Shown: positions 47,760-57,950, counted from the stretch's first letter. The stretch is 64,000 nt of DNA from Chlorogloea sp. CCALA 695 (GCF_003003885.1 NZ_PVWN01000009.1:1-64000); one strand, 5' to 3'. Notes: generated by a model not told the origin, from the letters alone. Program-made: numbers and translations.

Positions 47760-48278
47760 ATGTCTGCGGTCGATTGTTGTACCCCAAAATGCGATCGCCC
47801 TTTAGTTGAAATGCAAATTCGCTTGTTTCACCCCCAAGACACTGATCAAGTAGCCCAGTTATTTCATCAAACCGTGCATGAAATCAACCGCCGCGATTAT
47901 TCTAGCAATCAATGTTTAGCTTGGTCGCCAAAGGATATTTATTTTCGAGACTGGGAAAAAGTTTGCTCTAATCGCTATACTTTTGTTGCCGAAATTAAGG
48001 ATGCGATCGTTGGTTTTGCCGAATTAGAAGCCAATGGTCATATTGATGGCTTTTATTGCCATAAAGACTATCAGCGTTGTGGTGTTGGTAGTAAAATCTA
48101 TCAAGCGATTGAGGATAAGGCGGTAGAACTGGGTTTGCAGCGTTTATTTACTGAAGCAAGTATTACGGCAAAGCCATTTTTTCAGCATTTAGGGTTTGTA
48201 ATCATTACTGAGCAGCAAGTTAGTTGTCGAGGAGAAACTTTTACAAACTACGCAATGGAAAAGTTTTTGAATCTATAA
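47760..48278 (+). CDS. GNAT-family N-acetyltransferase
   Basis: A 172-residue GNAT. The acetyl-CoA-binding motif A is CHKDYQRCGVGSKIYQAIE (Q/RxxGxG), and a terminal beta-strand pair with KPFFQHLGFV is present. Residues 1-20 look dispensable, and translation may start at Met 18 (MQIRLFHPQDTDQ). The substrate is unknown. It lies just before the Argonaute gene, but 64 bases and different composition separate them, so the association may be accidental. Confidence 0.8.
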   Translation: MSAVDCCTPKCDRPLVEMQIRLFHPQDTDQVAQLFHQTVHEINRRDYSSNQCLAWSPKDIYFRDWEKVCSNRYTFVAEIKDAIVGFAELEANGHIDGFYCHKDYQRCGVGSKIYQAIEDKAVELGLQRLFTEASITAKPFFQHLGFVIITEQQVSCRGETFTNYAMEKFLNL

Positions 48279-48342
48279 GATAGTTAGTGTTGTCTTATGC
48301 TAGTAACTTCCGATACAGTTATCTCAAAAGGTTTGATTCTCC

Positions 48343-50535
48343 ATGGCATTTGAATTAGAAAAAACTTCAATCGTGTTAAATCGTTTCCTTGTAAGGAATT
48401 TAGCCGAGGGCGATCAAAACATTTCTGAATACAATTGTAGATTCACCCAAAATCCTGAGCATGGAAAAGAACATCAAGCAATCGCCAGTATTTGCTACAA
48501 ACTTGGCATACCTGCAATCAGGCTTGGCAATAAAATTATTACTAAAGAGTTAGTAGATTCAGCCCGTTTGCAAGGTGACGGGTGGGAAGTAAAGTTTACT
48601 TGTAAAAGAACATTAGATTGTACCAATCCTGCTGAACGTCAAGGAATAGAACAGTTAGAAAGAAAAATACTAGAACAGAACTTAAAGAAGCAATGGGATA
48701 AAACTGCGATCAAAAAAGCGTCTGAAGGCGGATTAATTTGGTGGGTTACTGGAGAAGCAGGGAAAGAAAAATGTGGCATGGGTTGGGAAGTTCATAAAGG
48801 AAGAAGAATAGATGTCAGCGTTGATGCTGATAGTAATCTCTATCTAGAAATCGATCTACACCATCGTTTTTATACTCCTTGGACACTCCATGAGTGGCAA
48901 GACAAATACCCAGATATTCCAATTAGTTATGTTCGCAATACATATAAAGATAAGAATAATAATTATATTACTTGGCAATATGAAGATGTCTCCGAACAAA
49001 CGCCAGAACAAATATTGATCGAGGGTTTAGGCATTACCCTAGCTGCTTATCATCGTCAGATTGGTGCTAGTGATGCAGAAATCGAAAACTCCCGCGTAGT
49101 CTACGTTAAAAAAGCTAATGATTGGAAAGCTCAACTTACTACTCACTTATCTCGTCGGCTTTCGCCAAGTTTGACTATGGAGATGTTGGCAAATATCGCA
49201 GAGAAATCTGACACTGAAGAAAAGAAAAATGTTCAAGGAGTATTTGATTATATTAAAAAGTCTTTAGATATTCGCTTGAAAGAATCGGAGAAAACTGCAC
49301 AGCTAATCATTGAGAAGATTTACAAGATACCTACACCTATACAGGCATCAATTGTAACTGGATATATCCTACCCAAAGGAAAAATCTTTGCTAAAAATGG
49401 AGAAGTGGATAAGACTGGCAAAATTCTTTATAAAGGTTGCATTAAAGTAGGAGAAACCAAGTTCGGTTGTTTAAATCTCTTTAGTAATATTCATAAATAT
49501 CCTGATGAAGTTGAAAAGTGCTTGAAAGAAGTTGCAAAAAAGAGCGGTGCAAAGATAGAAATTGACTCTTATAAAACTTCTCGACAGATGCCTGAAGGTG
49601 AATTAGATCGGCAAATTTTCTGGCAAGAGTGGGCAAATGACGTAAAGACAATTTTAGTAGTTGCTCCTTGGTTACCGAATGCTCGTAAGAGAAAAATTAG
49701 AGTTGAGGCACTGCAAGCTGGAATTGCTACCCAATTTATACTGCCTTTACCAAAAGCTGATGCTTATAAAGCGATGAATGTAGTTTTAGGTTTGCTATGT
49801 AAAGCAGGATGGCAAACAGTACGGTTGGAACCATTAGACCATCCCGAAGCTGCCGACTTGATTATTGGTTTTGACACAGGAACAAACCGTCAGCTTTACT
49901 ACGGAACTTCAGCTTTTGCTGTACTTGCAGATGGGCAGAGTTTGGGGTGGGAACTACCTGATGTGCAGCGAGGCGAGAGTATATCGGGGCAAGCAGTCTG
50001 GCAAACAGTATCTAAGCTGATTATGCGTTTTCACAAAATCTGCGATCACTATCCCAAAAGATTACTATTAATGCGAGATGGATTAGTTCAGGAAGGAGAA
50101 TTTAAACAAACTATTAAGGCGTTGCAAGAGAAAAACATTGCAGTTGATTTAGTTAGTGTCCGCAAAAGTGGCACAGGCAGAATGGGGCGTGAAGTTTTTG
50201 AAGGGCAAAGAAAAATATATCGGGATGCTACTGTTGGTAGCGTTGTATTTTTGCCAAAAGAGAATTCTTTTCTGATTGTGACAAGCCAACCAATTAATCA
50301 AAGTATTGGTAGTGTCAGACCTCTACGAGTTGTACATGAGTACGGTGATACTTCACTGGAGATATTAGCTTTACAAACTTATCATTTAACTCAGTTACAT
50401 CCTGCTAGTGGCTTCCGCTCTTGCCGACTGCCTTGGGTACTGCATTTAGCTGATAGAAGTAGTAAAGAATTTCAGCGCATTGGTCAGATTAGTATTCTCC
50501 AAAATCTCAATCGAGAAAAGCTAATTGCTGTCTAG
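48343..50535 (+). CDS. long prokaryotic Argonaute, catalytically complete
   Basis: A 730-residue Argonaute of the long-A type, like Synechococcus elongatus and Thermus Ago. The PIWI catalytic tetrad is complete: D511 (IIGFDTGT), E545 (glutamate finger, RGES), D579 (LMRDG) and D704 (LHLADR). The spacings of 34, 34 and 125 residues are close to those of Thermus Ago (34, 34, 114). The N and PAZ regions span about 1-260 and the MID domain about 400-500. Such proteins use small DNA guides to cut plasmid or phage DNA and to help replicon separation. No HIP1 octamer is in the gene, unlike its neighbours, suggesting recent acquisition. No helicase, nuclease or SIR2 partner is adjacent. Confidence 0.9.
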   Translation: MAFELEKTSIVLNRFLVRNLAEGDQNISEYNCRFTQNPEHGKEHQAIASICYKLGIPAIRLGNKIITKELVDSARLQGDGWEVKFTCKRTLDCTNPAERQGIEQLERKILEQNLKKQWDKTAIKKASEGGLIWWVTGEAGKEKCGMGWEVHKGRRIDVSVDADSNLYLEIDLHHRFYTPWTLHEWQDKYPDIPISYVRNTYKDKNNNYITWQYEDVSEQTPEQILIEGLGITLAAYHRQIGASDAEIENSRVVYVKKANDWKAQLTTHLSRRLSPSLTMEMLANIAEKSDTEEKKNVQGVFDYIKKSLDIRLKESEKTAQLIIEKIYKIPTPIQASIVTGYILPKGKIFAKNGEVDKTGKILYKGCIKVGETKFGCLNLFSNIHKYPDEVEKCLKEVAKKSGAKIEIDSYKTSRQMPEGELDRQIFWQEWANDVKTILVVAPWLPNARKRKIRVEALQAGIATQFILPLPKADAYKAMNVVLGLLCKAGWQTVRLEPLDHPEAADLIIGFDTGTNRQLYYGTSAFAVLADGQSLGWELPDVQRGESISGQAVWQTVSKLIMRFHKICDHYPKRLLLMRDGLVQEGEFKQTIKALQEKNIAVDLVSVRKSGTGRMGREVFEGQRKIYRDATVGSVVFLPKENSFLIVTSQPINQSIGSVRPLRVVHEYGDTSLEILALQTYHLTQLHPASGFRSCRLPWVLHLADRSSKEFQRIGQISILQNLNREKLIAV

Positions 50536-50707
50536 ATATGTGTAATTAGGAGTAAAGAGAGATAACAAATCATTGGAGGGGACTAAAAAGTAATATTTTA
50601 GTAACAAGCGAAAGGTACCTATGCCGCTCAATTTAACCGTTAGGCAGCTTTATATCTTAATTGGGACGGCAATTACAAAGTTGTTAGTCAGTATTTGAGT
50701 ATATAAA

Positions 50708-51250
50708 CTAAGAACACCCTTCAACGTATTCGACTTCTGGTAATTTTCCGGCTCTAAAGCGAAGGACTCGTTTTCCATCAGTTTCAAATACCAGTCGATA
50801 AGAGCGATCGCTTTTATCTTTAGGTACAAACGTCAAATAGTGTCCGCCACTGTCTCCTGTGTATTTATGAGCGCTGACTTTTATTTGTCCTGGATACAGT
50901 GCTTTAATTCGGGCTTCGGTATCACCAATTTTTGCGCCGCTTAGAGTAGTAACGGAACTTTTATCATATACGTCTACTCTAGCAATGCGCCCATCTGTCA
51001 CCATCAATCCCAGACCTTTAGGTGCGCCTTGAGGCTGGACGTAATAGCAACTAGACTCTACTTTACCAACTAGCTTAATACCTGCGGCTTTGCTTGCCTC
51101 TGCAACGGTCATTCCCACTCGAATTGAGCCAATGCCATTAATCGCAAGTTTAGACTGATTTATAATTTTTGTTTGGGCGTTAGTTGCACCAATCGCTACT
51201 ACAGCAACGACTAAGGGACTAATTAAATAAGTTAAAAATTTTATTTTCAT
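50708..51250 (-). CDS. exported hypothetical protein
   Basis: A 180-residue protein with a signal peptide (hydrophobic core 8-22, cleavage near TNA-QT). The mature part contains RVGMTVAEASKAAGI and RIARVDVYDKSSVTTLSGAK, a pattern of small periplasmic beta-rich proteins found widely in cyanobacteria and beyond. Two cysteines (in SSCYYVQ and at the C-terminal VEGCS) could form a disulfide. The function is unknown. Confidence 0.7.
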   Translation of the reverse strand: MKIKFLTYLISPLVVAVVAIGATNAQTKIINQSKLAINGIGSIRVGMTVAEASKAAGIKLVGKVESSCYYVQPQGAPKGLGLMVTDGRIARVDVYDKSSVTTLSGAKIGDTEARIKALYPGQIKVSAHKYTGDSGGHYLTFVPKDKSDRSYRLVFETDGKRVLRFRAGKLPEVEYVEGCS

Positions 51251-51310
51251 ATTAAGTAACTATTTATTTTAAATTGACTAATCACAGCGCCCAATTGTTG
51301 CCAAGCACAA

Positions 51311-51341
51311 AAAAAGGGATGACAAAATGTCATCCCTTTTT
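51311..51341 (-). terminator. terminator of ftsH
   Basis: A perfect 14-bp stem (AAAAAGGGATGACA / TGTCATCCCTTTTT) with a 3-base loop, 18 bases after the ftsH stop on the minus strand and followed by more T. It is symmetric enough to work in both directions. Confidence 0.92.
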
Positions 51342-51358
51342 AATTTAATCAATCTTAA

Positions 51359-53248
51359 TTACAGAGTTGGTACAAACTTCTGCTTTTCTGGTACGTCTGT
51401 ATACTCAGCTACAATTTGTCGTAATTCTTCACCGTCGATGGTTTCTTTTTCAATCAACAAATCAACTAAGCGATCGCATACAGTGCGATTTTCTCTAATT
51501 ATCTGCTTGGCGTGTTCGTAGCACGCACCAACGATAAGCCGTACTTGCTCGTCTACACGGGAAGATATAGCTTCCGAGCATTCCGAGCGCGACATCAAAT
51601 CGCGCCCTAAAAATACCTCGCTACTCTGGCTATCCAACGACAATGGCCCTAAGTCAGACATACCAAACTTAGTTACCATTTGTCTTGCCATTCCGCTTAA
51701 CTGTTGCAAGTCGCCGCCTGCACCTGTCGTAATTTCCGAAGGGCCAAATACTTCGTATTCTGCCGCTCTACCGCCCAATGCGCCAGTAATTCTAGCCTTC
51801 AGTTGCCCTCTAGATATCAATCCCTGTTCTTCATCAGGGGTAAACCAGGTCAATCCTTGAGCTTGTCCGCGTGGAATTAGCGTAACTTTCTGGACTGCAT
51901 CGTGGTCTTTAACCAAAGTCCCAATTAAGGCGTGTCCAATTTCGTGATAAGCAATTAAGCGCTTGCTCTTGCTATCAACTAAAGGCGTACCTTCCATTCC
52001 TGCTACTACCCGATCTACCGCATCGTCAATTTCTGCTAGGGTAATCGCATCTTTGCGCCGTCTAGCGGTCAAAATTGCCGCCTCGTTGAGCAAGTTAGCT
52101 AAATCTGCTCCCGTAAAGCCTGGAGTCCGCCGCGCGATCGCTTCTAAGGATACCGAAGCTGCAAGTTTTTTGTTGCGCGAGTGGACATTTAGTATTTCTA
52201 CTCGTCCTTTGAGATCCGGCGCATCTACCGTTACTTGGCGGTCAAAACGACCCGGACGCAATAACGCCGAATCAAGTACGTCTGGGCGGTTGGTAGCAGC
52301 AATAATAATAATGCCTGTATTGCCCTCGAAACCGTCCATTTCTGTGAGTAACTGGTTTAGAGTTTGTTCTCTTTCATCGTTACCGCCGCCAATTCCTGCA
52401 CCCCGTTGTCTACCTACTGCGTCAATTTCATCGATGAATATTAAGCAAGGAGCGCTTTCTTTGGCTTTTTTAAACAAGTCGCGGACGCGAGAAGCTCCCA
52501 CACCAACGAACATTTCGACAAATTCCGAACCAGAGATACTAAAAAATGGTACTCCAGCTTCTCCTGCGATCGCTTTTGCAAGTAAAGTTTTACCTGTTCC
52601 TGGAGGTCCAATTAGCAATACGCCCTTGGGAATTTTTGCCCCTACCGCCGTAAACCTTTCTGGCTGCTTCAAGAAAGTAACTACTTCCTCTAATTCTTCT
52701 TTAGCTTCATCAATTCCGGCTACATCATCAAACTTGATTCCAGTTTTAGCTTCGCTTTGAAAACGGGCTTTTGATTTGCCAAAATTCATTGCTTGACCAG
52801 GCCCACCGGGAATATTGCTAGAGCGTCTAAATAAGAAAAATAAACCGCTAATTAACAATATCGGGAAAACCAAATTTCCTAGCAAACCCCAAATTGCGCC
52901 ATCATTCCGCATCGGGTGAGAGTCTAAGTTGACATTGGCTGCTCGTAACTTAGCAATCAATTCTGGTGCATTGTAAGGTAAGTCTACCCGCAAGCGTTGA
53001 ATGCGATCGTCTAAGTCTGGATCTACAGCTTCAACTATGGCTGTTCTACCACCTTCGTACAAGTCTACAGTTTTGACTCGTCCTGAATCTATATATTCTA
53101 AAAACCGCCCGTAGGTCATGCGGGTACTAGCGGTATTTTTAGTTGTATCCACCGGAGCCGTTGCAAAAGCTCCTTGCCAAAAGAAAAATCCAATGACTAA
53201 AGGTGGCAAAGTCCACAGTACCAGTGATTTCCAAGAAAATTTCATCAA
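51359..53248 (-). CDS. ftsH: ATP-dependent zinc metalloprotease FtsH
   Basis: A membrane-bound AAA+ protease that degrades damaged membrane proteins, including photosystem II D1 in cyanobacteria. The N-terminus has two transmembrane segments (about 8-26 and 112-132). Walker A GPPGTGKT starts at G214, the second region of homology lies around [15 protein letters not shown], and the zinc-binding motif is H435-EIGH. Length 629 is typical of the thylakoid FtsH paralogs. I cannot tell which of the four cyanobacterial paralogs it is. Confidence 0.96.
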   Translation of the reverse strand: MMKFSWKSLVLWTLPPLVIGFFFWQGAFATAPVDTTKNTASTRMTYGRFLEYIDSGRVKTVDLYEGGRTAIVEAVDPDLDDRIQRLRVDLPYNAPELIAKLRAANVNLDSHPMRNDGAIWGLLGNLVFPILLISGLFFLFRRSSNIPGGPGQAMNFGKSKARFQSEAKTGIKFDDVAGIDEAKEELEEVVTFLKQPERFTAVGAKIPKGVLLIGPPGTGKTLLAKAIAGEAGVPFFSISGSEFVEMFVGVGASRVRDLFKKAKESAPCLIFIDEIDAVGRQRGAGIGGGNDEREQTLNQLLTEMDGFEGNTGIIIIAATNRPDVLDSALLRPGRFDRQVTVDAPDLKGRVEILNVHSRNKKLAASVSLEAIARRTPGFTGADLANLLNEAAILTARRRKDAITLAEIDDAVDRVVAGMEGTPLVDSKSKRLIAYHEIGHALIGTLVKDHDAVQKVTLIPRGQAQGLTWFTPDEEQGLISRGQLKARITGALGGRAAEYEVFGPSEITTGAGGDLQQLSGMARQMVTKFGMSDLGPLSLDSQSSEVFLGRDLMSRSECSEAISSRVDEQVRLIVGACYEHAKQIIRENRTVCDRLVDLLIEKETIDGEELRQIVAEYTDVPEKQKFVPTL

Positions 53249-53548
53249 TTAGCTGCCTCTATTTTTGTAAAAATCGCAAATTATCTTTACTCTAATTTAT
53301 TACTGTAGCCCTTACGGGATTAAGCTTTTAGATGTAACTGCTTACCAAACAAGTTTTAGGGATCTAGCCGCAAGCTAAGTAATCGATATTTGTGTTGAAT
53401 CTTAATTAAATTTAACTTAATTTTAAGTCTTCTCACCACCTAGCTCCTAGAGATCAAACTAAAGAGGTTAATTGTCTCCTTTTCTAGGTCTTTCGATCTA
53501 CCTGTCTATGGTTATTATGGGAAGATACGTTAAGAAATGTAAAGACTT
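53249..53548. other. divergent spacer between ftsH and SDR gene
   Basis: A 300-bp region between divergent genes, containing promoters of both. I see no gene or strong hairpin in it; the sequence is AT-rich with a TTAATTTTAAGTCTTCTC segment near 53420. Confidence 0.4.
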
Positions 53549-54253
53549 ATGAAAAATAAAGTTATTGTAGTTGTGGGCGCAACGGGTGGTATAGGTTCTG
53601 CTTTGACCCGCAAAGCCGCTAATGCTGAAGCGCGTTTAGTATTGGTAGCACGAGACAAGGACAAATTGGCAACTTTAGCCGAGGAGCTATCAGGAGAAGT
53701 TGTTATTATTCCTACAGATATTACTAAACCAGAGCAAGTAGATGCACTATTTAAGCAAGTAATTGTCGAGTTTGGGCAAATAGATGCTTTAGTTAATGCG
53801 GCGGGAGCAGGGGTAATGAAGCCTTACAGCAACGTAGAATCAGCCGATTTGGATGCCATGTTAGACGTGAACCTAAAGGGCAGTTTCTACACCTGTCAAA
53901 GGGCGGCGGAGTTGATGCAGGAGCGCAAATCAGGACATATTTGTAATGTAGTAGGAATTTTAGGCAAGCACTCAATGCCAATGGCTTCTGCTTATTGTGC
54001 TTCAAAATACGCTGTAGTGGGCTTCAGTAAGTGCATGGCAGAAGAATTAAAGCGTTTTGGGGTAAAGTTCACGCTATTCTACTTTGGTGGGGTAGATTCG
54101 CCTTTTTGGGATAATGTCAGTTTGAAGGTAGACCGAAAAAAAATGCTAAGTACCGAAACGGCTGCCTCAGCTATTTTGTATGCTCTAGCCGCCGATCCTC
54201 AAGCTGTACCAATGGAAATAAATATTCAGCCAGAAAGTCATTTATTTTTTTAG
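53549..54253 (+). CDS. short-chain dehydrogenase/reductase
   Basis: A 234-residue classical SDR. The cofactor-binding TGxxxGxG motif is GATGGIG at about 10-16, NAAGAG at about 83-88 is the adenine-ring motif, and the catalytic pair is Y149 and K153 (SAYCASK). The R37/D38-type residues (VARDKDKL) suggest NADPH preference. The substrate is unknown. Possibly cotranscribed with the HPPD gene 96 bases downstream, but a promoter could fit between. Confidence 0.88.
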   Translation: MKNKVIVVVGATGGIGSALTRKAANAEARLVLVARDKDKLATLAEELSGEVVIIPTDITKPEQVDALFKQVIVEFGQIDALVNAAGAGVMKPYSNVESADLDAMLDVNLKGSFYTCQRAAELMQERKSGHICNVVGILGKHSMPMASAYCASKYAVVGFSKCMAEELKRFGVKFTLFYFGGVDSPFWDNVSLKVDRKKMLSTETAASAILYALAADPQAVPMEINIQPESHLFF

Positions 54254-54349
54254 TAAAGCAAAGTCAATACTAGAGAGTGACCTGCAAGTTGATGTAGATC
54301 GGGCAAAATTTACTTAAAGTGAGCTTAAAAGCTGGATTTTGACAGATTT

Positions 54350-55375
54350 ATGAAAATTGACCGCGTTCACTTCTATGTAGAAAATGCCCAAGCTTCCCGC
54401 GACTGGTTTATTAACCAGTTGGGGTTTCAATCGGTAGCTAGTAGTGAAGATTGGCACACCTGCACGGAAGTAGTAAACAACGGCGCTGTTTGTTTTGTTC
54501 TGTCTTCACCGCTAAATATTACAAGTCCTGTAGCTAAGTTTTTAAACCAGCATCCCCCAGGAGTTGCGGATATTGCTTTTAGTGTTGATGATGTGGAAAA
54601 TGCGATCGCCCTTGCAAGTTTTGGTGGCGCAAAAGTCCTAGAAAACGTGCAAATAGACACAGCAAACGGGAGCAAGTGGGCGAAAATTTCTGCTTGGGGT
54701 AGTTTGACTCATACTCTGGTTGAAAAAGTTGAAAAAAAATCGATTTTCTCCCCTTCTAGCTTTACTGGCATCGATCATGTTGTGCTAAACGTTGAAGCAG
54801 GAGAATTAGATCCGGCGGTGGCTTGGTATCAAGATACTTTAGGATTTCAGGCTAAACAAGCGTTCAAAATTCAAACAGAGCGCTCGGCTTTACACAGTCA
54901 AGTTATGGTTTCTCCTAATAATCAAGTCCAGTTTCCCATTAATCAACCTGCTTCCCCTAATTCCCAAATTCAAGAATTTTTAGATGCCAATAAAGGCGCG
55001 GGAATCCAACATATTGCTCTTGAAACCGCAAATATTATCAGCGCGATCGCCCAGTTTAGGCGCTGTGGGGTTGCTTTTCTCCCTGTACCTCCCAGCTACT
55101 ACACGCAACTCCAACAACGCCCAGGACTGCCGCTAAGGGTTGCTGAACTAGCAGAAATTGCCGAACACGAAATCTTGGTTGATTGGCAACCGACAGTTCC
55201 CCAAGCGATACTCTTGCAGACTTTCACCCAACCAATTTTTAGCCAACCTACTTTTTTCCTAGAAATTATCGAGCGCCGCCAGCAAGCGCGGGGTTTTGGG
55301 GAAGGCAATTTTCGGGCTTTGTTTGAAGCTATCGAACGCGAACAACTTAAAAGGGGTAGTTTGCAAGATTTTTAA
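54350..55375 (+). CDS. 4-hydroxyphenylpyruvate dioxygenase
   Basis: HPPD turns 4-hydroxyphenylpyruvate into homogentisate for tocopherol synthesis. The 341-residue protein has two VOC-type domains; the iron ligands are H143 (GIDHVVLNV), H221 (GIQHIALET) and E305 (FLEIIERR), all present. The C-terminal segment ends GFGEGNFRALFEAIEREQ, an HPPD hallmark. The gene symbol hppD or hpd is used elsewhere; I leave it blank because usage varies. Confidence 0.9.
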   Translation: MKIDRVHFYVENAQASRDWFINQLGFQSVASSEDWHTCTEVVNNGAVCFVLSSPLNITSPVAKFLNQHPPGVADIAFSVDDVENAIALASFGGAKVLENVQIDTANGSKWAKISAWGSLTHTLVEKVEKKSIFSPSSFTGIDHVVLNVEAGELDPAVAWYQDTLGFQAKQAFKIQTERSALHSQVMVSPNNQVQFPINQPASPNSQIQEFLDANKGAGIQHIALETANIISAIAQFRRCGVAFLPVPPSYYTQLQQRPGLPLRVAELAEIAEHEILVDWQPTVPQAILLQTFTQPIFSQPTFFLEIIERRQQARGFGEGNFRALFEAIEREQLKRGSLQDF

Positions 55376-55464
55376 TCAATCCGATTAGGAATTTAAAACT
55401 CACTCCGGTACAATTTTGCCCAGCTTGAGATAACGTATAAATAAAGTTTATCTTTTGTGTCTAA

Positions 55465-56163
55465 ATGTTAAGAATAATTACGGACTTTGATGGGCCAATT
55501 ACTGATGTTTCCGAGCGCTATTACCAGGTTTACAAATATTGTTTAGAAACTAGCAAGCACCCCGAACAGTCTGTAAAGCCGCTAGACAAGGCAGAATTTT
55601 GGCAATTGAAGCGATCGCGCGTTCTTGAAAACCAAATTGGCATTATTTCTGGGCTAGATGAAACCCAAGCAAAAACCTTTGCTCAATTGCGTCGCCAAAC
55701 CGTACATACTCCTGATTATTTTAGCTACGATAGCCTCGCTCCCGGTGCTGTGGCAGCTCTTGAAAAAGTCCAAGCGGCGGGGATAGATTTGGCGGTAATG
55801 ACTATGCGCCGGGTCAAAGAATTAGATTATGCTTTTAACCGCTACGATTTGGGCAGATTTTTTCCAAAAAATCGCTGCTACTGCCTCAAAAATGATTATG
55901 TCAAAACCTGCGATATTGATGATAAGGCTTTACTAATGGAACGAGCCTTAGTAGAACTCCCTTCAGTAGCAGATACTTGGATGATCGGAGATACAGAGGC
56001 AGACATCATAGCAGCTAAAAACCACAATGTCAAAGTAATGGCGGTTTTATGCGGTATCCGCGATCGCGAACAACTCCAACTCTACAAACCCGACTTAATT
56101 GTGGAAACTTTAAGCGAGGCTGTAGAGATTTTAATTGCCAAATCTTTGTCTCAAGTAGCTTAA
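55465..56163 (+). CDS. HAD-family hydrolase
   Basis: A 232-residue HAD phosphatase. Motif I is TDFDGPITDVS (nucleophile D8, acid D10), motif II is VMTMRR, and motif III-IV is NDYVKTCDIDDKALLM followed by WMIGDTEADIIAAKN. The substrate is unknown; the DFDGPITD start defines a cyanobacterial group. Convergent with the CPP1-like gene, with no gap. Confidence 0.82.
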   Translation: MLRIITDFDGPITDVSERYYQVYKYCLETSKHPEQSVKPLDKAEFWQLKRSRVLENQIGIISGLDETQAKTFAQLRRQTVHTPDYFSYDSLAPGAVAALEKVQAAGIDLAVMTMRRVKELDYAFNRYDLGRFFPKNRCYCLKNDYVKTCDIDDKALLMERALVELPSVADTWMIGDTEADIIAAKNHNVKVMAVLCGIRDREQLQLYKPDLIVETLSEAVEILIAKSLSQVA

Positions 56164-56790
56164 CTAGCGCAAAAAGCTACTAACTAGCCAGAGAACAACA
56201 AACGTTACCACCGTAGAGAATTGCTCTGCTTGGATATTAATTTGGTTTAGGGGAGAAATTAGCAAGTTAGCCAGTAACCCGCCCACTACTAGCCCAACAA
56301 TTAATCCGGCTCCTGTTATTAGGATGGCGCGGCTAAAGTTTTGTTCTTTGCGCCGAATAAAGTAAATACTTAGGCATACGCCCACCATTAGCACTACTTG
56401 CAATAGTTGAGCGCCGACTGTTGGATAAACAACGCTCAATCCGCTCAAACTTAGAAATAAACCCCCAGGCAATAATATATCTTTGGGGCTAGGGCGATCG
56501 CGCAATTTTTCCAGCCACGAGGGCGATTGCATTTTAGGGCTTTGGTTTTGCTTTTGGGGTGGTTGAGAAAGACGCTCGGCAAATTTGATACCTTCTGGCA
56601 CTTTGATTTTACCTTCTTGGCGCATCCGCAAACGCTCCATCAATATTGCATCGTAAGCTTCCTCTACCATATTCAAATGCTGTGAGTCGCCATTGTACTG
56701 CGTTGCAAGGCGATTGCGAGCTTCTTGAATTTGATCGAAGGTAGCGTCTTGTTTTAACCCAAGTTTTTCGTAGTGATTAGGCTCGCTCAT
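56164..56790 (-). CDS. CPP1-like (J-like) membrane protein
   Basis: A 208-residue homolog of plant CPP1 (chaperone-like protein of protochlorophyllide oxidoreductase). The N-terminal 70 residues form a J-like domain without the HPD motif (HYEKLGLKQDATFDQIQEAR); four hydrophobic segments at about 103-118, 122-143, 150-172 and 190-207 anchor it. It may help stabilise POR or thylakoid precursors. Confidence 0.85.
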   Translation of the reverse strand: MSEPNHYEKLGLKQDATFDQIQEARNRLATQYNGDSQHLNMVEEAYDAILMERLRMRQEGKIKVPEGIKFAERLSQPPQKQNQSPKMQSPSWLEKLRDRPSPKDILLPGGLFLSLSGLSVVYPTVGAQLLQVVLMVGVCLSIYFIRRKEQNFSRAILITGAGLIVGLVVGGLLANLLISPLNQINIQAEQFSTVVTFVVLWLVSSFLR

Positions 56791-57239
56791 GTAACTTTAT
56801 CGCCTCAGCATCGATCGGAGCATCTGGTAAACAAAAATAAATTTAGACTAACGTGTTAGTTAAAGTCGTTGCCACTGGTAACTAATCTTTTTGGGTAATG
56901 GCAACGGTCAAGATCGCAACGTGCAGCCTGTCTTCTATATTGGACTTTAGCATATGCTAACAGCTACGTGCAGCTATAGTTTTACCTAAATATATTGTTG
57001 TTTTAGTTCCAAGGAAAAACAGTGAGGATTTAGGATATAATTTTCGATCTGGCAACATCAGCGTTCAAAAGTAAAGGCTATAAATTGCGAAGCTCTGCGT
57101 GCTTGTGGCTCTATCGCGCTTAAAGAACGTTAACAACTGTTGGTTTTGTTAAGTTATGAGTTAATAATTAGTAAGAATACAATAACTTGAAAAAAAGTTG
57201 CATCTGCTTGTCAATCCTCTCTTTTAGTTGTACAAAGTA
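56791..57239. other. 449-bp divergent spacer, possible non-coding RNA
   Basis: Region between the CPP1-like gene and the response regulator. It contains a stem CGTTGCCA / TGGCAACG at 56867-56906 and a repeated ACGTGCAGC (near 56918 and 56963), but no protein-like frame. A small RNA is possible but I cannot match it to a known class. Confidence 0.4.
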
Positions 57240-57950
57240 ATGGCTATGGCTCTTGCCAAAATTCTGATAGTTGATGACGATCCGGCAATTCGTAATTTAA
57301 TCCAACGCTTTTTGAGCAAGCAGAAATACCAAGTAGAATCGGCGGAAGATGGTAAAACGGCTCTAGCAATCTTCGAGCAATTTAACCCTGACTTGGTAAT
57401 TTTGGATGTGAATTTGCCTGATGTGACTGGTTACAACCTTTGTGAGGAGATGCAAAAACGCACGAAGGTTTTTGTGCTGATGCTCACAAGTCGCGCCGAC
57501 GAAGCCGATAAAATTCGCGGGTTTGCTCAAGGAGCAGATGACTACTTAACTAAACCTTTTGGCTTAGGCGAATTGGAAGTTAGAGTTGGAGCAATTTTAA
57601 AGCGCCAACGCACAGTTACAGCCCCAGAGAAACAGCGTTTGAGCTTTGAAAAACTGGTAATAGACCCAGAGCGACGGGAAGTAACGCTAAACAATCACCT
57701 GATTCTTTTAACTGCTTTAGAATTTGACTTGTTACGTTTTCTTGCCAGTCATCCCGGTAGAGTTTGGCGACGAGCGGAACTATTACAAGAAGTTTGGGAC
57801 TACGATTATGTAGGCGATCAAAGAGTTGTAGACGTTCATATCGGTCAAATTCGCAAGAAAATTGAAATAGATGCAACACAGCCGATCTTAATTCAGACAG
57901 TGCGAGGGGTTGGCTATAAGTTTGAGGCTCCTGATCACCCTACACAATAA
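57240..57950 (+). CDS. OmpR/PhoB-family response regulator
   Basis: A 236-residue two-component regulator. The receiver (residues 7-120) has phospho-acceptor D56 (VILDVNLPD), acidic pair DDD at 12-14, T/S in LTSRAD and K in LTKPFG. The DNA-binding winged helix occupies about 135-232 (LTALEFDLLRFLASHPGRV and VRGVGYKFE). ATG 57240 is chosen over TTG 57228; ATG 57246 is a further alternative. It does not look like RpaA or RpaB; no kinase is adjacent. Confidence 0.9.
   Translation: MAMALAKILIVDDDPAIRNLIQRFLSKQKYQVESAEDGKTALAIFEQFNPDLVILDVNLPDVTGYNLCEEMQKRTKVFVLMLTSRADEADKIRGFAQGADDYLTKPFGLGELEVRVGAILKRQRTVTAPEKQRLSFEKLVIDPERREVTLNNHLILLTALEFDLLRFLASHPGRVWRRAELLQEVWDYDYVGDQRVVDVHIGQIRKKIEIDATQPILIQTVRGVGYKFEAPDHPTQ

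Noticed and set aside
47760-50535. GNAT plus Argonaute as a two-gene defence system
   Set aside because: A 64-bp gap with no overlap, and a generic acetyltransferase; no known pairing of this kind supports it.
51963-52760. 265-codon plus-strand frame opposite ftsH
   Set aside because: It lies wholly on the complementary strand of the strongly conserved FtsH core, is Ser/Thr/Pro-rich without any family pattern, and follows from the codon usage of ftsH.
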